A stretch of DNA of 64,000 nucleotides from the NCBI RefSeq assembly GCF_017352195.1, contig NZ_CP071445.1, forward strand, positions 1,426,001-1,490,000, written 5' to 3'. A program made the translations under genes and the position numbers. The notes under the pieces are model-generated. The model was not told where the DNA came from and made no database searches. It saw only the letters and a list, made by a program, of their open reading frames with translations. This stretch comes from Sedimentibacter sp. zth1 (GTDB lineage: Bacteria > Bacillota > Clostridia > Tissierellales > Sedimentibacteraceae). Numbering within the stretch: position 1 is the first letter of the stretch; each line of letters begins with the position of its first letter. This document shows positions 54,442 to 63,968 of this stretch, one piece after another.

Positions 54442-55959
54442 TTAACCCTCCGCGCTTAATTCTGATGGTAATAATGGGGTTATTTGTATATCACTTCCGT
54501 CATTGTATAACTTAGAATAAGATAAATCTTCCCTTACAACATATTTCAACCATCCAATACTAATACGAGTATTTGCATAAATAATACCACTACACAAAAT
54601 TTTGTGATCTGAAATCTTTTTATTTTCTTCTTTTTGCTCCAATAATTTTGCTTTTAATAAACCAATATCTTTATTTTGCTCCACTTTTTTTAGAATCGCA
54701 TATTTATATATTTTTTCATTCTCTGGACTTTTTTTTATATATGGTAAAAGCATTTTTATTTTTTCTTCTAATTGTTTTAGTGAATCCTCTTGTTTTTTTA
54801 TTTCTTTTTCTATTTTAATACTAGATTGTTTATTTTTCGACTTCAAATTTTCAGCATTAAAATATTTATTTAAATCAATAACAATTTTTGTTTGAATATT
54901 GTTCTTAGTCCCTATTGTTTTAGCTTGTATAATCTCTCCAGCTATACACTCTCCACCAATAATAGTCGCCCTAGCACCCTTAAGTATAATACTTTGACGC
55001 GCATTTACATTGCAATTAATTATTGCACATGAATAAATATTTTTATCAGCACATACAATACTATTTTCCAAATATTTACTTGTTATATTACCCCCTGCTG
55101 ATATTTTTCCAACATCCCTGCCATTCATACCATTGCTAATAGTTATATCACCACCTGCTTCCAATGTAGCACCTTCGACCATACCTTTAACAGTGATATT
55201 ATTTTTAGCTTTTACGGTGAAACCAGCTTTTACATCTTCTTTAATTAGTACACTACCTAAAAAATCTATATTTCCTGTTCTGTGATCTACACATTTTACT
55301 GTGTAAACATTATCTACATCTACTGAATTGGCCTTTTTATAAATGCAACCACTAACATTTGCGTATAATTTCAAACCATCTTCAGATACGTAAGTGTTTT
55401 TACCAGTTGGTAACCCTACATCTCTTGCTTTATTATGTGGTACCTCTTTACCAAATATATCAAAACCATTTTTACCAAGCTCAATAGGAATTTTAGTACA
55501 CAATAATCCATCTTTTTCTACAGACTTTATAGCGTTAATATTTTTAAAATCAATACTCCCATCTTTTTTTTCTGTAAATTGTATATTATTATCAATATCA
55601 AAATTATATTTTAGATATGCATTTTTTTCATTTATAGGTATTAGTCCTTCTGCTACAATAAGTTCTTTAAAATATTCTTTTTTTTCACAAAATTCTTTTA
55701 TATCATTTTCATTAATGCCATAAACTATATCTAACTCTTTAAGCTTTTGCAAAATTTCTTCATGATTTATTTCAACACTTTTATCAAGTAGTCGAACTCG
55801 CAAATAAGCCTTCAACTTATTTACGGAAACAACAATATCTAAAATATATTTTTGCTCGTCACCTTTTTTTTGAACATTATCAACAGTTTTATTTTCTTTT
55901 GTACTTTCTTCTTTTATGTCAATATTGCTTTCATTTAACGTGTACTTGCTACCATTCAT
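54442..55959 (-). CDS. FapA family (DUF342) flagellar assembly-associated protein
   Basis: This 505-residue protein has the DUF342 core: GLLCTKIPIELGKNGFDIFG near residue 150, a right-handed beta-helix stretch with repeated GNITV-type strands (SVLIKEDVKAGFTVKAKNNI, GDITISNGMNGRDVGKIS), and a C-terminal coiled coil (about 375-450, EKEIKKQEDSLKQLEEKIKM). The family is common beside flagellar genes in Firmicutes and Vibrio; its job is not settled. It starts 33 bases after the downstream rod gene in the same operon. Confidence 0.85.
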   Translation of the reverse strand: MNGSKYTLNESNIDIKEESTKENKTVDNVQKKGDEQKYILDIVVSVNKLKAYLRVRLLDKSVEINHEEILQKLKELDIVYGINENDIKEFCEKKEYFKELIVAEGLIPINEKNAYLKYNFDIDNNIQFTEKKDGSIDFKNINAIKSVEKDGLLCTKIPIELGKNGFDIFGKEVPHNKARDVGLPTGKNTYVSEDGLKLYANVSGCIYKKANSVDVDNVYTVKCVDHRTGNIDFLGSVLIKEDVKAGFTVKAKNNITVKGMVEGATLEAGGDITISNGMNGRDVGKISAGGNITSKYLENSIVCADKNIYSCAIINCNVNARQSIILKGARATIIGGECIAGEIIQAKTIGTKNNIQTKIVIDLNKYFNAENLKSKNKQSSIKIEKEIKKQEDSLKQLEEKIKMLLPYIKKSPENEKIYKYAILKKVEQNKDIGLLKAKLLEQKEENKKISDHKILCSGIIYANTRISIGWLKYVVREDLSYSKLYNDGSDIQITPLLPSELSAEG

Positions 55960-55992
55960 AGATCTTACTCCTTAAATAAATTAGATTATTCA

Positions 55993-56691
55993 TTATCCCC
56001 GTAGTGAATTTATTGTTTGCTCAATCTCATCTGCTACCTGTATAATTTTAGAGTTAAATTGAAATGCTCTTTGTGTTTGAATCATCTTAACCATTTCTTC
56101 TGACAAACTTACACCCGATCCTTCTATATATCCTCTTTTAATATTAGCCCTTTCAGCCATTTCATAGTATGCATCTTCATTTGATAACTTGAACAAACTC
56201 TCTCCAACTCTCTCCAAATCACCATTGTTTTCAAATAAATAAACACCAATATTCATATCCGATGTTTCATCATCTATAATTATAGGATCTTCGTTATTGT
56301 CCAAGACAAATCCAGAGTCTAGCATCAAATACTTTTCATCATCTATACATCCTATAGTAAAGTTACCTGTTCTTGTGTAATAGATTTCATCATTCTTCAT
56401 TATTCCAAAAAATCCATCGCCTTCAATTGCAAAATCATTTTGATTTTCTGTTTGCATTATTGGACCTTGTGTAAATAATGTATTTGTTTTTCCTATTTTT
56501 GAACCGCTACCAACCATCAAATTAGGTTGTCCAGGAACTTGGTTTAAATTTGAATACAACAATTCTGAAAATTCTGCTTTTACTGTTTTATAGCCATTAG
56601 TTTGTAAATTAGCCATATTGTTAGAAATTACATCTAAATATGTTTGGTTACTTTTCGAGCCACTTGCAGCTGTATAAAAAGCTCTTATCAT
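55993..56691 (-). CDS. flagellar basal-body rod/hook protein, FlgG/FlgF family (2)
   Basis: This 232-residue protein starts MIRAFYTAASGSKSNQTYLD and has SNNMANLQTNGYKTVKAEF, the rod-protein N-terminal motif, a central beta domain (FAIEGDGFFGIM, YYTRTGNFTI), and the C-terminal GVSLSEEMVKMIQTQRAFQF helix. It is shorter than standard FlgG (about 260). It is a rod or hook-basal body subunit outside the membrane. FlgG and FlgF cannot be told apart here with certainty, so no symbol is given. Confidence 0.88.
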   Translation of the reverse strand: MIRAFYTAASGSKSNQTYLDVISNNMANLQTNGYKTVKAEFSELLYSNLNQVPGQPNLMVGSGSKIGKTNTLFTQGPIMQTENQNDFAIEGDGFFGIMKNDEIYYTRTGNFTIGCIDDEKYLMLDSGFVLDNNEDPIIIDDETSDMNIGVYLFENNGDLERVGESLFKLSNEDAYYEMAERANIKRGYIEGSGVSLSEEMVKMIQTQRAFQFNSKIIQVADEIEQTINSLRG

Positions 56692-56709
56692 AATTTTAAC
56701 TCCCTTTTA

Positions 56710-57462
56710 TTAATTTAAACTACCAATTCTAGTAGCAGCTAATTCCATAATTTGATCATACATTTTTATTGCTTGAGAAGCATTTTGTAAAGCTCTTTGT
56801 GAAGACATTACCTCTACCATTTCATCTGCCATATTGACATTTGATCTCTCAATCATACCTTTTTTTACAACAGGATATTCCATTAATTGAGCTTGAACAG
56901 TTGCTCCATACATTCCCTCTGATATTTTATCAATTACGTCATACGTTTCAAAATCGTATATTGCAATTTTATCAATTAATTCTCCTTCAACATATATACC
57001 GCCATCCTCAGTACAATTATATTTATCTGTACCTATGAAAATATCCCCATATTCTCCTTGAACACGTCCTTTATCTCCAAGTACCAAATACCCTTCATTG
57101 TCTAAGTCAAAGCTACCATTGCGTGTATATTGAACATTTCCATTATTATTGATACCAAAAAATCCTGAACCTAATATTGCAAAATCGAAAGCTCCATCCG
57201 TTTGATCCAATGCACCTTGTGAATGAATTGTATTATTATCTTCAGCGATTCTAATTAATGATACCTGTCCCAATTGTTCTGTTGTTTGTTTTATTCCATT
57301 TTGATTAACCTTACTAAGCAATAAAGAACCAAAATTAGTTGTAACTGCCTGTTCTTTCTTATAGCCAGCTGTATTTATATTTGCCAAGTTATTACTTGTT
57401 ATGTCTATTTTTCTTTGTTGTGTAATCATTCCTGAAGTTAATGTGTACAAACCTCTTGACAT
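56710..57462 (-). CDS. flagellar basal-body rod/hook protein, FlgF/FlgG family (1)
   Basis: This 250-residue protein opens MSRGLYTLTSGMITQQRKID with TSNNLANINTAGYKKEQAV, has the central FAILGSGFFGINNNGN and YTRNGSFDLDNEGYLV segments, and closes with NVNMADEMVEVMSSQRALQN, the paired helix that packs with the N-terminus in the rod. It follows the sigma-28 gene by 18 bases and precedes a paralogue, as flhO-flhP in Bacillus or the flgF-flgG pair. Confidence 0.88.
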   Translation of the reverse strand: MSRGLYTLTSGMITQQRKIDITSNNLANINTAGYKKEQAVTTNFGSLLLSKVNQNGIKQTTEQLGQVSLIRIAEDNNTIHSQGALDQTDGAFDFAILGSGFFGINNNGNVQYTRNGSFDLDNEGYLVLGDKGRVQGEYGDIFIGTDKYNCTEDGGIYVEGELIDKIAIYDFETYDVIDKISEGMYGATVQAQLMEYPVVKKGMIERSNVNMADEMVEVMSSQRALQNASQAIKMYDQIMELAATRIGSLN

Positions 57463-57480
57463 ATTCTCACCTCATATATT

Positions 57481-58245
57481 CTAATATTCTAAATATTTTT
57501 TTATGTAAATATTTAACTTTTGTAATGCTCGTGAATGTATTTGCGAAGCTCTTGAATTACTTATATTTAATAAATTAGCAATATCTTTGAGTTTAATTTC
57601 TTCTTTATAATACAAAGATATTAATAATTTTTCTTTTTCATTAAGCTTATCTATAGCATTTGCTAACACAGATTGCAGTTCTTTTTTTATAAAATTATCT
57701 TCTGGTGATGAATCATTTACACCACTTGTTTTCAAAGTAGACAATTGATTAATCATATCCTCAAAGGATAATAAATTTACATTATATGTTTCAGCAATTA
57801 TTTTATTATAGCTTATAACATCAATATCTAAATATGATGCAATTTCTTTTTCAGTTGGATTTCTTCCTAGTTTGTTACTTAATTCTTTCTCTGCGGATTC
57901 AATAAGTTTTTTATTTCTATTAACTCTTCTAGGTGTCCATGCTTGTCTCCTACAATAATCAATTATAGCACCTTTCACTCTAATTGAAGCGTAAGTTTCA
58001 AATTTTGTATTTTTTGACAAATCAAACTTGTTAATAGCATCTATTAGAGCTAAAATACCTTCGTTAATTACATCGTCCATATCTCCATATTGTTGATACA
58101 TTCCTCTAATACGAATAGCAATAATCTTTACAATATAGCTATATTTTTCAATGATTTCATTTCTAGTAGCAATATCTTTTGTTATTGAGTACTTTTTCCA
58201 TAGTACATCATCATTTTTAATAATTTGTGCTTCTATCATGTTCAT
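57481..58245 (-). CDS. fliA: flagellar RNA polymerase sigma-28 factor
   Basis: This 254-residue sigma-70 family protein has region 2 (INEGILALIDAINKFDLSKN near 83-102, then FETYASIRVKGAIIDYCRRQ, quoted at the limit), region 3 (VNRNKKLIESAEKELS, LGRNPTEKEIASYL) and region 4 (KEKLLISLYYKEEIKLKDIA and SNSRASQIHSRALQKL), the design of FliA/SigD. It should read the three TAAA-N15-CGATAT promoters in this window, at 37051, 40581 and 45016. A GTG just upstream or ATG at 58239 are possible alternative starts. Confidence 0.95.
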   Translation of the reverse strand: MNMIEAQIIKNDDVLWKKYSITKDIATRNEIIEKYSYIVKIIAIRIRGMYQQYGDMDDVINEGILALIDAINKFDLSKNTKFETYASIRVKGAIIDYCRRQAWTPRRVNRNKKLIESAEKELSNKLGRNPTEKEIASYLDIDVISYNKIIAETYNVNLLSFEDMINQLSTLKTSGVNDSSPEDNFIKKELQSVLANAIDKLNEKEKLLISLYYKEEIKLKDIANLLNISNSRASQIHSRALQKLNIYIKKYLEY

Positions 58246-58254
58246 CACTCTCTA

Positions 58255-60315
58255 CTATTTAATTTCAACGTTACCTATTGCTTGTATTTGAACTGAATTG
58301 TCAATTTCATTAAATGATAATACTGTAGCATTAGGGTAAAACTGATCTATAAGCTTTTTAAAATATATTCTAACAAATGGTGAAGTTAAAATTATTGGTG
58401 TACTTATAACTTCCTTCAAGTTTTGAATTTGCTCTAATAAAGATTTAACAATTTTTTGTATTGTATCTGGGTCTATTGTTAAATACGAGCCATGATCATT
58501 TTTATTTACAGAAGTAATCATTAATTTTTCTATATCTGTACTTAATGTTATTACTTTAATTTGACCACCATCGGCCCATTTTCTAGTAATAGTTCTCTTA
58601 AGTGCCTGTCTCACATACTCGGTCAACATTTCTGTATCTTTTACTGAAACACCATAATCACCAATTGTCTCTAAAATTGTTTCCATATCTCTTATTGGAA
58701 TACTCTCTTTTAACAGGTTGCCAAGAATTTTTTGTAGATTTCCATAACTCATTAATGATGGTATTACCTCATCAACAATTGTCTCATTAGTCTTTTTAAC
58801 ATTTGTCAATAATTGATTAATATCTTGTCTAGACAATAATTCATTAGCATGCTTCTTAACAATTTCTGATAAATGAGTAACTAATACTGATAATGGATCA
58901 ATAACTGTATATCCATATATTTCGGCTAAATCTTTCTTATCCTTAGTTATCCATTTGCTTGGGATTCCATATGCAGGCTCTATTGTATCAATACCATCTA
59001 CAGAACCCGTAACATTTTTAGGTTCTAATGCTAGAAAATAATCTACTAGTATTTCACCTCTAGCTATTTCTTCTCCCTTAATTTTAATCAAATATTCATT
59101 AGGATTTAAATATCCATTGTCCTTTAGTACAACTGAAGGAACAACCATACCCATCTCCATAGCAAATTGTCTTCTAAACATTACAATTCTATCTATAAAA
59201 CTACCACCAGAATTTTCATCAACAAGTGGTATTAAGCTATATCCAACTTCCATCTCAATTGGGTCAACTTGAATAAGCTCATATATATTATCTATATTTC
59301 TATAGTAAGTTTCGTCATTAACAATTTCTTCTTTTTCATTTTCATTCTGTAAGGCGGATTCTTCGATCTCTTTATTAGTGTTTTGTGTTCTTAATAATCT
59401 AACTCCTAATAATATTAAAATTGTAGCTAAAAATAAAATTTGAGGTTTTGGAAATCCTGGTATAAAACACATTAATACTAACACTATTCCAGAAATAATT
59501 AAAACCATAGGTTGAGATAAAAACTGCCTTGAAATTTCTACACTTAAGCTTGATTCTGATGCTGCCCTTGTAACTACCATACCTGTAGCAGTTGATATCA
59601 AAAGTGCTGGTAACTGTGATACAAGTCCATCACCAACCGTAGCAATAGTATATGTTGACAAAACATCAGTAAATGAACCAGTTCCTTGTACCATCCCAAT
59701 TACAACACCGGCAATAAAGTTAATTAATGTTATAACTATAGAAGCAATAGCATCACCTTTTACAAATTTGGTAGCACCATCCATAGCCCCATAAAAATCT
59801 GCTTCTTTTTGAATCTTATGTCTTCTTATTCTTGCTTCTTGCTCTGTTATTATACCAGAATTCAAATCAGCATCTATTGCCATCTGCTTACCTGGCATAG
59901 CATCTAATGTAAATCTAGCAGAAACCTCTGCAACTCTCTCTGTACCTTTTGTGATAACAAGGAATTGTATAATAACTATAATTAAGAATATAATAAATCC
60001 TATAACTGCTTTCCCTTGTAAAACAAAATCACCAAAAGTAGCTATAACAGCTCCCGCCTGTCCACCATTACTCAATATTAATCTTGTAGATGAAATATTT
60101 AGAGCTAGCCTAAATATAGTCGTAATCAACAATATTGAAGGAAATATTGAAAACTGTAAAGATTCAGTTATATACATTGTAGTTAATAATATTATAATTG
60201 ACAAAGTTATATTAATAATAAACATCATATCCAACATAAAAGCTGGCAATGGAATTATTATCATCAAAATTACTAACATTATAAATAAGGTGATTGTATT
60301 GTTCATTAATTTCAT
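58255..60315 (-). CDS. flhA: flagellar export gate protein FlhA
   Basis: FlhA forms the cytoplasmic ring of the flagellar type III export gate. The 686-residue protein has about eight transmembrane helices in the first 310 residues, with the FHIPEP-family cytosolic loop RFTLDAMPGKQMAIDADLNS near 140-159 and KEADFYGAMDGATKFVKGDA near 178-197. The C-terminal half is the soluble export domain (GYTVIDPLSVLVTHLSEIV near 455). ATG follows AAAGGA. The next gene downstream is sigma-28, not flhF. Confidence 0.97.
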   Translation of the reverse strand: MKLMNNTITLFIMLVILMIIIPLPAFMLDMMFIINITLSIIILLTTMYITESLQFSIFPSILLITTIFRLALNISSTRLILSNGGQAGAVIATFGDFVLQGKAVIGFIIFLIIVIIQFLVITKGTERVAEVSARFTLDAMPGKQMAIDADLNSGIITEQEARIRRHKIQKEADFYGAMDGATKFVKGDAIASIVITLINFIAGVVIGMVQGTGSFTDVLSTYTIATVGDGLVSQLPALLISTATGMVVTRAASESSLSVEISRQFLSQPMVLIISGIVLVLMCFIPGFPKPQILFLATILILLGVRLLRTQNTNKEIEESALQNENEKEEIVNDETYYRNIDNIYELIQVDPIEMEVGYSLIPLVDENSGGSFIDRIVMFRRQFAMEMGMVVPSVVLKDNGYLNPNEYLIKIKGEEIARGEILVDYFLALEPKNVTGSVDGIDTIEPAYGIPSKWITKDKKDLAEIYGYTVIDPLSVLVTHLSEIVKKHANELLSRQDINQLLTNVKKTNETIVDEVIPSLMSYGNLQKILGNLLKESIPIRDMETILETIGDYGVSVKDTEMLTEYVRQALKRTITRKWADGGQIKVITLSTDIEKLMITSVNKNDHGSYLTIDPDTIQKIVKSLLEQIQNLKEVISTPIILTSPFVRIYFKKLIDQFYPNATVLSFNEIDNSVQIQAIGNVEIK

Positions 60316-60318
60316 GTT

Positions 60319-61380
60319 CTATTTCCTTTTTTCCTTCAGTTTGTATACCCAAGCTAAAATTTCTGCAATCTGCTCATAATATTCAAATGGCACTTCCTGA
60401 TTAATTTCAACATTATTGTAAAGTGCCCTTGCTAAAGGTCTATTCTCTATCATATATATTTTATTTTCCATAGCTTTTTCAATAATTCTTTTAGCCACAT
60501 AATCTTGTCCTTTAGCTATGACAATTGGTGCTCTATTTGCTTTTTCATCATACTTAATTGCAATAGCAAAATGAGTGGGGTTTCTAATTATTACGTCTGC
60601 CTGTGGTACCTGTTGCATCATTCTAGACATTGACATCTTTCTTTGAGTATCCTTAATCTTGCCCTTAATTTCAGGATTACCTTCAGTATTTTTATACTCA
60701 TCTTTAACATCTTGCTTAGACATTTTTATATTTTTTTCATATTCCCACCATTGATATAAATAGTCTATAACAGCTAAAGCTAAAAAATAAATAATAACAC
60801 TATTTACAGCACTCATTATCATTTTAAATACAAAATGAATAGCATTTTTTATATCGTAATTCATCAACTGTGGAATATATTTTAAATTTCTATATATAAC
60901 TTTGTATAGTATAAAACCTATAATTGATATTTTCAAAATGTTTTTTACTAATTCTACTAAGGACCTTAAAGATACCATTCTTTTTAAACCCTTAAGCGGA
61001 TTTAATTTAGACATTTTAAACTTAAGTGAATCCTTAGACACTAAAAACTTCGTTTGCGAACCAGTAATTGCTATACATACAATCATTATTGCAATTACAA
61101 TTATTCCAACTGAGCTTGCAACAATTTTAGCTATGTCTACAAATACATTTACAATAAATTGACTATTAATATCAATAGTCGTATTTATTAAGCCAAAATA
61201 TTTAATCATAGCTTCACTAGTAAATTTATATATGTATGGCACCCAAAATTTTAATAAATAAAAGGAAATTGCAATAACACCAACTGTAACAATATCTTTA
61301 CTTTGAAAGACATTACCTTTCTTCCGTTCGTCTTGCCTCTTTTTGGGGGTTGCTTTCTCCGTTTTTTCTTGACTTGACAT
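60319..61380 (-). CDS. flhB: flagellar export switch protein FlhB
   Basis: FlhB is a membrane component of the export gate whose self-cleavage switches substrate class. The protein has 353 residues, four hydrophobic segments (about 30-50, 88-108, 145-165, 185-207), the conserved start EKTEKATPKKRQDERKKGNV, and the cleavage site NPTH at 267-270. The part after the site is paralogous to the separate 97-residue protein at 46621. It lies 3 bases before flhA. Confidence 0.97.
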   Translation of the reverse strand: MSSQEKTEKATPKKRQDERKKGNVFQSKDIVTVGVIAISFYLLKFWVPYIYKFTSEAMIKYFGLINTTIDINSQFIVNVFVDIAKIVASSVGIIVIAIMIVCIAITGSQTKFLVSKDSLKFKMSKLNPLKGLKRMVSLRSLVELVKNILKISIIGFILYKVIYRNLKYIPQLMNYDIKNAIHFVFKMIMSAVNSVIIYFLALAVIDYLYQWWEYEKNIKMSKQDVKDEYKNTEGNPEIKGKIKDTQRKMSMSRMMQQVPQADVIIRNPTHFAIAIKYDEKANRAPIVIAKGQDYVAKRIIEKAMENKIYMIENRPLARALYNNVEINQEVPFEYYEQIAEILAWVYKLKEKRK

Positions 61381-61392
61381 ATTATTTTCCCT

Positions 61393-62160
61393 TTACATTA
61401 ATAAACTCAAACTTTTTTGTATTGCCTCAAACATAAGTGTTATTAATTTTTCTAAAAATGAAGAAAATGTCGGTACTAAGATTAGTAATGACATAAATCC
61501 TATAAATATCTTTACAGGAATATTTACTACAAATAAATGTATTTGAGGTATCGCTTTCATCATTATTCCCATACCAACTTCGACAATGAATTCCATAGCC
61601 ATAATTGGCAAGGTCAATTTAACTGCATAAATTAAAATGTATGAAAATAATTCCACTGCATATAAAATTACCTCTTTACTAATATGAACATTACCAATAG
61701 GTATGATTTTACATGACGATATAAATATTTTTATTAAAGTTAAATGACCTCCAACACTAAAAAACAATAACATAAAAAATACATTTAACAAACTGCCTGA
61801 TATACCCATTGAAATATTAATTTTTGGATCGTATATTTTAGCCATTGACAGTCCCATTTGCAAATCCAATACATCTCCGGCAATTACAATAACTGACATA
61901 AACAACTTAATAATATGTCCTATTATAAAACCTACAAAAAGTTCCTTTAAAATGAGAAAAACATACTCTAGTAGAAGATTAACTTCCATAAAATTATCCA
62001 CCGGCAATATACCATATACAGTAATAGATAACATCAAGATTAAGCCAATTTGAAATACGACTGGTACATTTCCTCTACCAAATACTTGATTAAAAATTAT
62101 ACATCCAGATATACGAGCAAGTATAAAAATAAAATATGTAATATCCTGTGTTATCTCCAT
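61393..62160 (-). CDS. fliR: flagellar export protein FliR
   Basis: This 255-residue protein with about six membrane helices begins MEITQDITYFIFILARISG, contains LLEYVFLILKELFVGFIIG near residue 63 and ends VFIGFMSL-like (VKIFIGFMSLLILVPTFSSF near 215). It is part of the FliPQR export channel core. It follows fliQ by 11 bases and precedes flhB by 12. Confidence 0.95.
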   Translation of the reverse strand: MEITQDITYFIFILARISGCIIFNQVFGRGNVPVVFQIGLILMLSITVYGILPVDNFMEVNLLLEYVFLILKELFVGFIIGHIIKLFMSVIVIAGDVLDLQMGLSMAKIYDPKINISMGISGSLLNVFFMLLFFSVGGHLTLIKIFISSCKIIPIGNVHISKEVILYAVELFSYILIYAVKLTLPIMAMEFIVEVGMGIMMKAIPQIHLFVVNIPVKIFIGFMSLLILVPTFSSFLEKLITLMFEAIQKSLSLLM

Positions 62161-62171
62161 AATTGCCTCAC

Positions 62172-62438
62172 TTACGTTAATTTAGTCATAAGACTAAAAA
62201 TGTATGTTATAAATTCTGTCATTATACTAATTATAAACGATCCCATTATAATCAACAAAAATGCTACTGTTACTAATTTGGGAACAAAAGTTAATGTTTG
62301 CTCATGTATTTGTGTTGCTGCCTGAAATATTGCTATTATTAATCCTACAATCATACTTATACCAAGCAATGGTAATGATATTTTCAATATAACCAAAAGT
62401 GCTTGTTGCATTATGTCCATAACTAATGACGAATTCAT
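62172..62438 (-). CDS. fliQ: flagellar export protein FliQ
   Basis: This 88-residue protein has two hydrophobic helices (about 13-38 and 52-78) with the family loop IAIFQAATQIHEQTLTFVPK between them. Four copies join FliP and FliR in the export pore. It has the usual place between fliP and fliR. Confidence 0.95.
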   Translation of the reverse strand: MNSSLVMDIMQQALLVILKISLPLLGISMIVGLIIAIFQAATQIHEQTLTFVPKLVTVAFLLIIMGSFIISIMTEFITYIFSLMTKLT

Positions 62439-62452
62439 ATTTACCTCCCAAT

Positions 62453-63223
62453 TTAAATGTTAAAAGACATCACTAGAGTTTTAAACAATAATGACCAACC
62501 GTCTACTAACACAAACAATAATATTTTAAATGGTAAGGATATCATAATTGGTGGTAACATCATCATACCCATAGACATTAGCACCGTAGATACTATTATA
62601 TCAATGATTAAAAATGGTATAAATAATAAAAATCCAATAATAAATGCTCTTCTAAGCTCACTTGTCATAAAAGCAGGTATTACTACTGTCATTGGAAGTG
62701 ATGCAAAATCACCATCATTAACAAAATTCTCATCTTTTGACAATGTAATAAACATATCAAGTTCTTTTTTTCCTGTTTGTTTTAGCATGAACTCTTTAAT
62801 AGGTTTTGCTGCTTTTTCGTAAAACTCTTCCTGTGATATTTCTTCACTTTTATACGGCTCATATGCCGTTGTATTTATTTCTTTTATAACAGGCATCATT
62901 ATAAACAATGTTAAAAATAAAGCTATCCCTACCAATACTTGATTTGGAGGTGTTTGCTGAATACCTAGAGCATTTCTTAAAAATGACATTACTATTATAA
63001 TTCTTGTAAAAGATGTCATCATTATAATGATTGAAGGTAATAATGCAAGTACCGTCATTAAAATGATAATTTCAAGAGTATCACTTTTTGTACCATTGAC
63101 ATCTACATTTATTACGCCCGCGTAAACATTTACACTAGTTACAACTATTAACATGAGAGCAATCAAAATTATTTTAAAACTACATTTTCTTTTTTGTTCT
63201 TTCACCAAATTTATCAATCTCAT
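62453..63223 (-). CDS. fliP: flagellar export protein FliP
   Basis: FliP forms most of the export pore. The protein has a signal-like N-terminal helix (CSFKIILIALMLIVVTSVNV), then TVLALLPSIIIMMTSFTRII, FLRNALGIQQTPPNQVLVGI and the C-terminal GMMMLPPIMISLPFKILLFV, all diagnostic. The frame opens 44 bases inside fliO and no clear ribosome site marks the start; a GTG at codon 7 or the ATG at codon 24 are alternatives, the latter losing part of the signal helix. Confidence 0.95.
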   Translation of the reverse strand: MRLINLVKEQKRKCSFKIILIALMLIVVTSVNVYAGVINVDVNGTKSDTLEIIILMTVLALLPSIIIMMTSFTRIIIVMSFLRNALGIQQTPPNQVLVGIALFLTLFIMMPVIKEINTTAYEPYKSEEISQEEFYEKAAKPIKEFMLKQTGKKELDMFITLSKDENFVNDGDFASLPMTVVIPAFMTSELRRAFIIGFLLFIPFLIIDIIVSTVLMSMGMMMLPPIMISLPFKILLFVLVDGWSLLFKTLVMSFNI

Positions 63224-63563
63224 CGCTAATAATGCCTTTCTTAAATTTAGATGATTTTCTATTTTTTATTGCTTCATTTAATATTTTACAAAATGAAGCA
63301 TTGTTTACTTTTGAACTATCTGTATTTTTTACTATATTATCATCTAACTCTTTTAGTATGTTAATATTATTGTCAGTAACACTAACTAAATAATTTTTGT
63401 CGCATACATCTATTATAATTAAATACTTATTTTGACCTAATGGGACTTTATCAATAATTTTAATGTTTTTAGATGTAGAATACTTTAAAATTCCCTTTGA
63501 TAATGACTTCGTACAATAATAAGTTAAAAACAATACTAAAATTATACCTATAATGGCTATCAA
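63180..63563 (-). CDS. fliO: FliO-like flagellar export accessory protein
   Basis: This 127-residue protein has a single N-terminal membrane helix (IAIIGIILVLFLTYYCTK) and a small soluble domain (IDKVPLGQNKYLIIIDVCDK), the layout of FliO/FliZ, which helps FliP assemble. Its place between cheY and fliP is canonical. The called start is TTG (63561-63563), but the only clear ribosome site, GAGGTG at about 63590-63596, is too far upstream for it and no standard start codon stands at the right distance in frame. The true start may therefore be unusual or the first codons differ. Confidence 0.75.
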   Translation of the reverse strand: MIAIIGIILVLFLTYYCTKSLSKGILKYSTSKNIKIIDKVPLGQNKYLIIIDVCDKNYLVSVTDNNINILKELDDNIVKNTDSSKVNNASFCKILNEAIKNRKSSKFKKGIISDEIDKFGERTKKKM

Positions 63564-63599
63564 AAGTTGAACTATATTTTCTAAGATATTAACACCTCA

Positions 63600-63962
63600 T
63601 TATCCCAAAACTGCTGTAACAGTTTTTAGTATTCTATCTGCCTTAAACGGTTTAACAATAAAATCTTTAGCTCCAAGTTTTATTGCTTCAACTACCATTG
63701 ACTCTTGTCCCATTGCTGAACACATTACTATCTTAGCATTGCTATCATATTCTTTAATTTCCTTTAATGCTTGTAAACCGTCCTTATTAGGCATCGTTAT
63801 ATCCATAATTACTAAGTCAGGTGACTCTGTTTTGTATGTATTTACTGCAATTTCTCCATCACCAGCCTCTAAAAGTTCCTCATACCCATTCTTTTTAAGA
63901 GTATCTTTAATCATCATTCTCATAAAAGCCGCGTCATCTACTATCATTATTTTGCCACTCAT
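63600..63962 (-). CDS. cheY: chemotaxis response regulator CheY
   Basis: This single receiver domain of 120 residues has the acidic pair D9-D10, the phosphorylation site D54 in IMDITMPNKDG, the switch serine-threonine position in MCSAMGQ and the lysine in FIVKPFKA. CheY-P binds the flagellar switch. It is located at the head of the fliO-fliP run as in Bacillus fliY-cheY-fliZ-fliP. ATG follows GGAGGTT at 63971-63977 with a spacing of about 10. Confidence 0.95.
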   Translation of the reverse strand: MSGKIMIVDDAAFMRMMIKDTLKKNGYEELLEAGDGEIAVNTYKTESPDLVIMDITMPNKDGLQALKEIKEYDSNAKIVMCSAMGQESMVVEAIKLGAKDFIVKPFKADRILKTVTAVLG

Positions 63963-63968
63963 TTGTTC

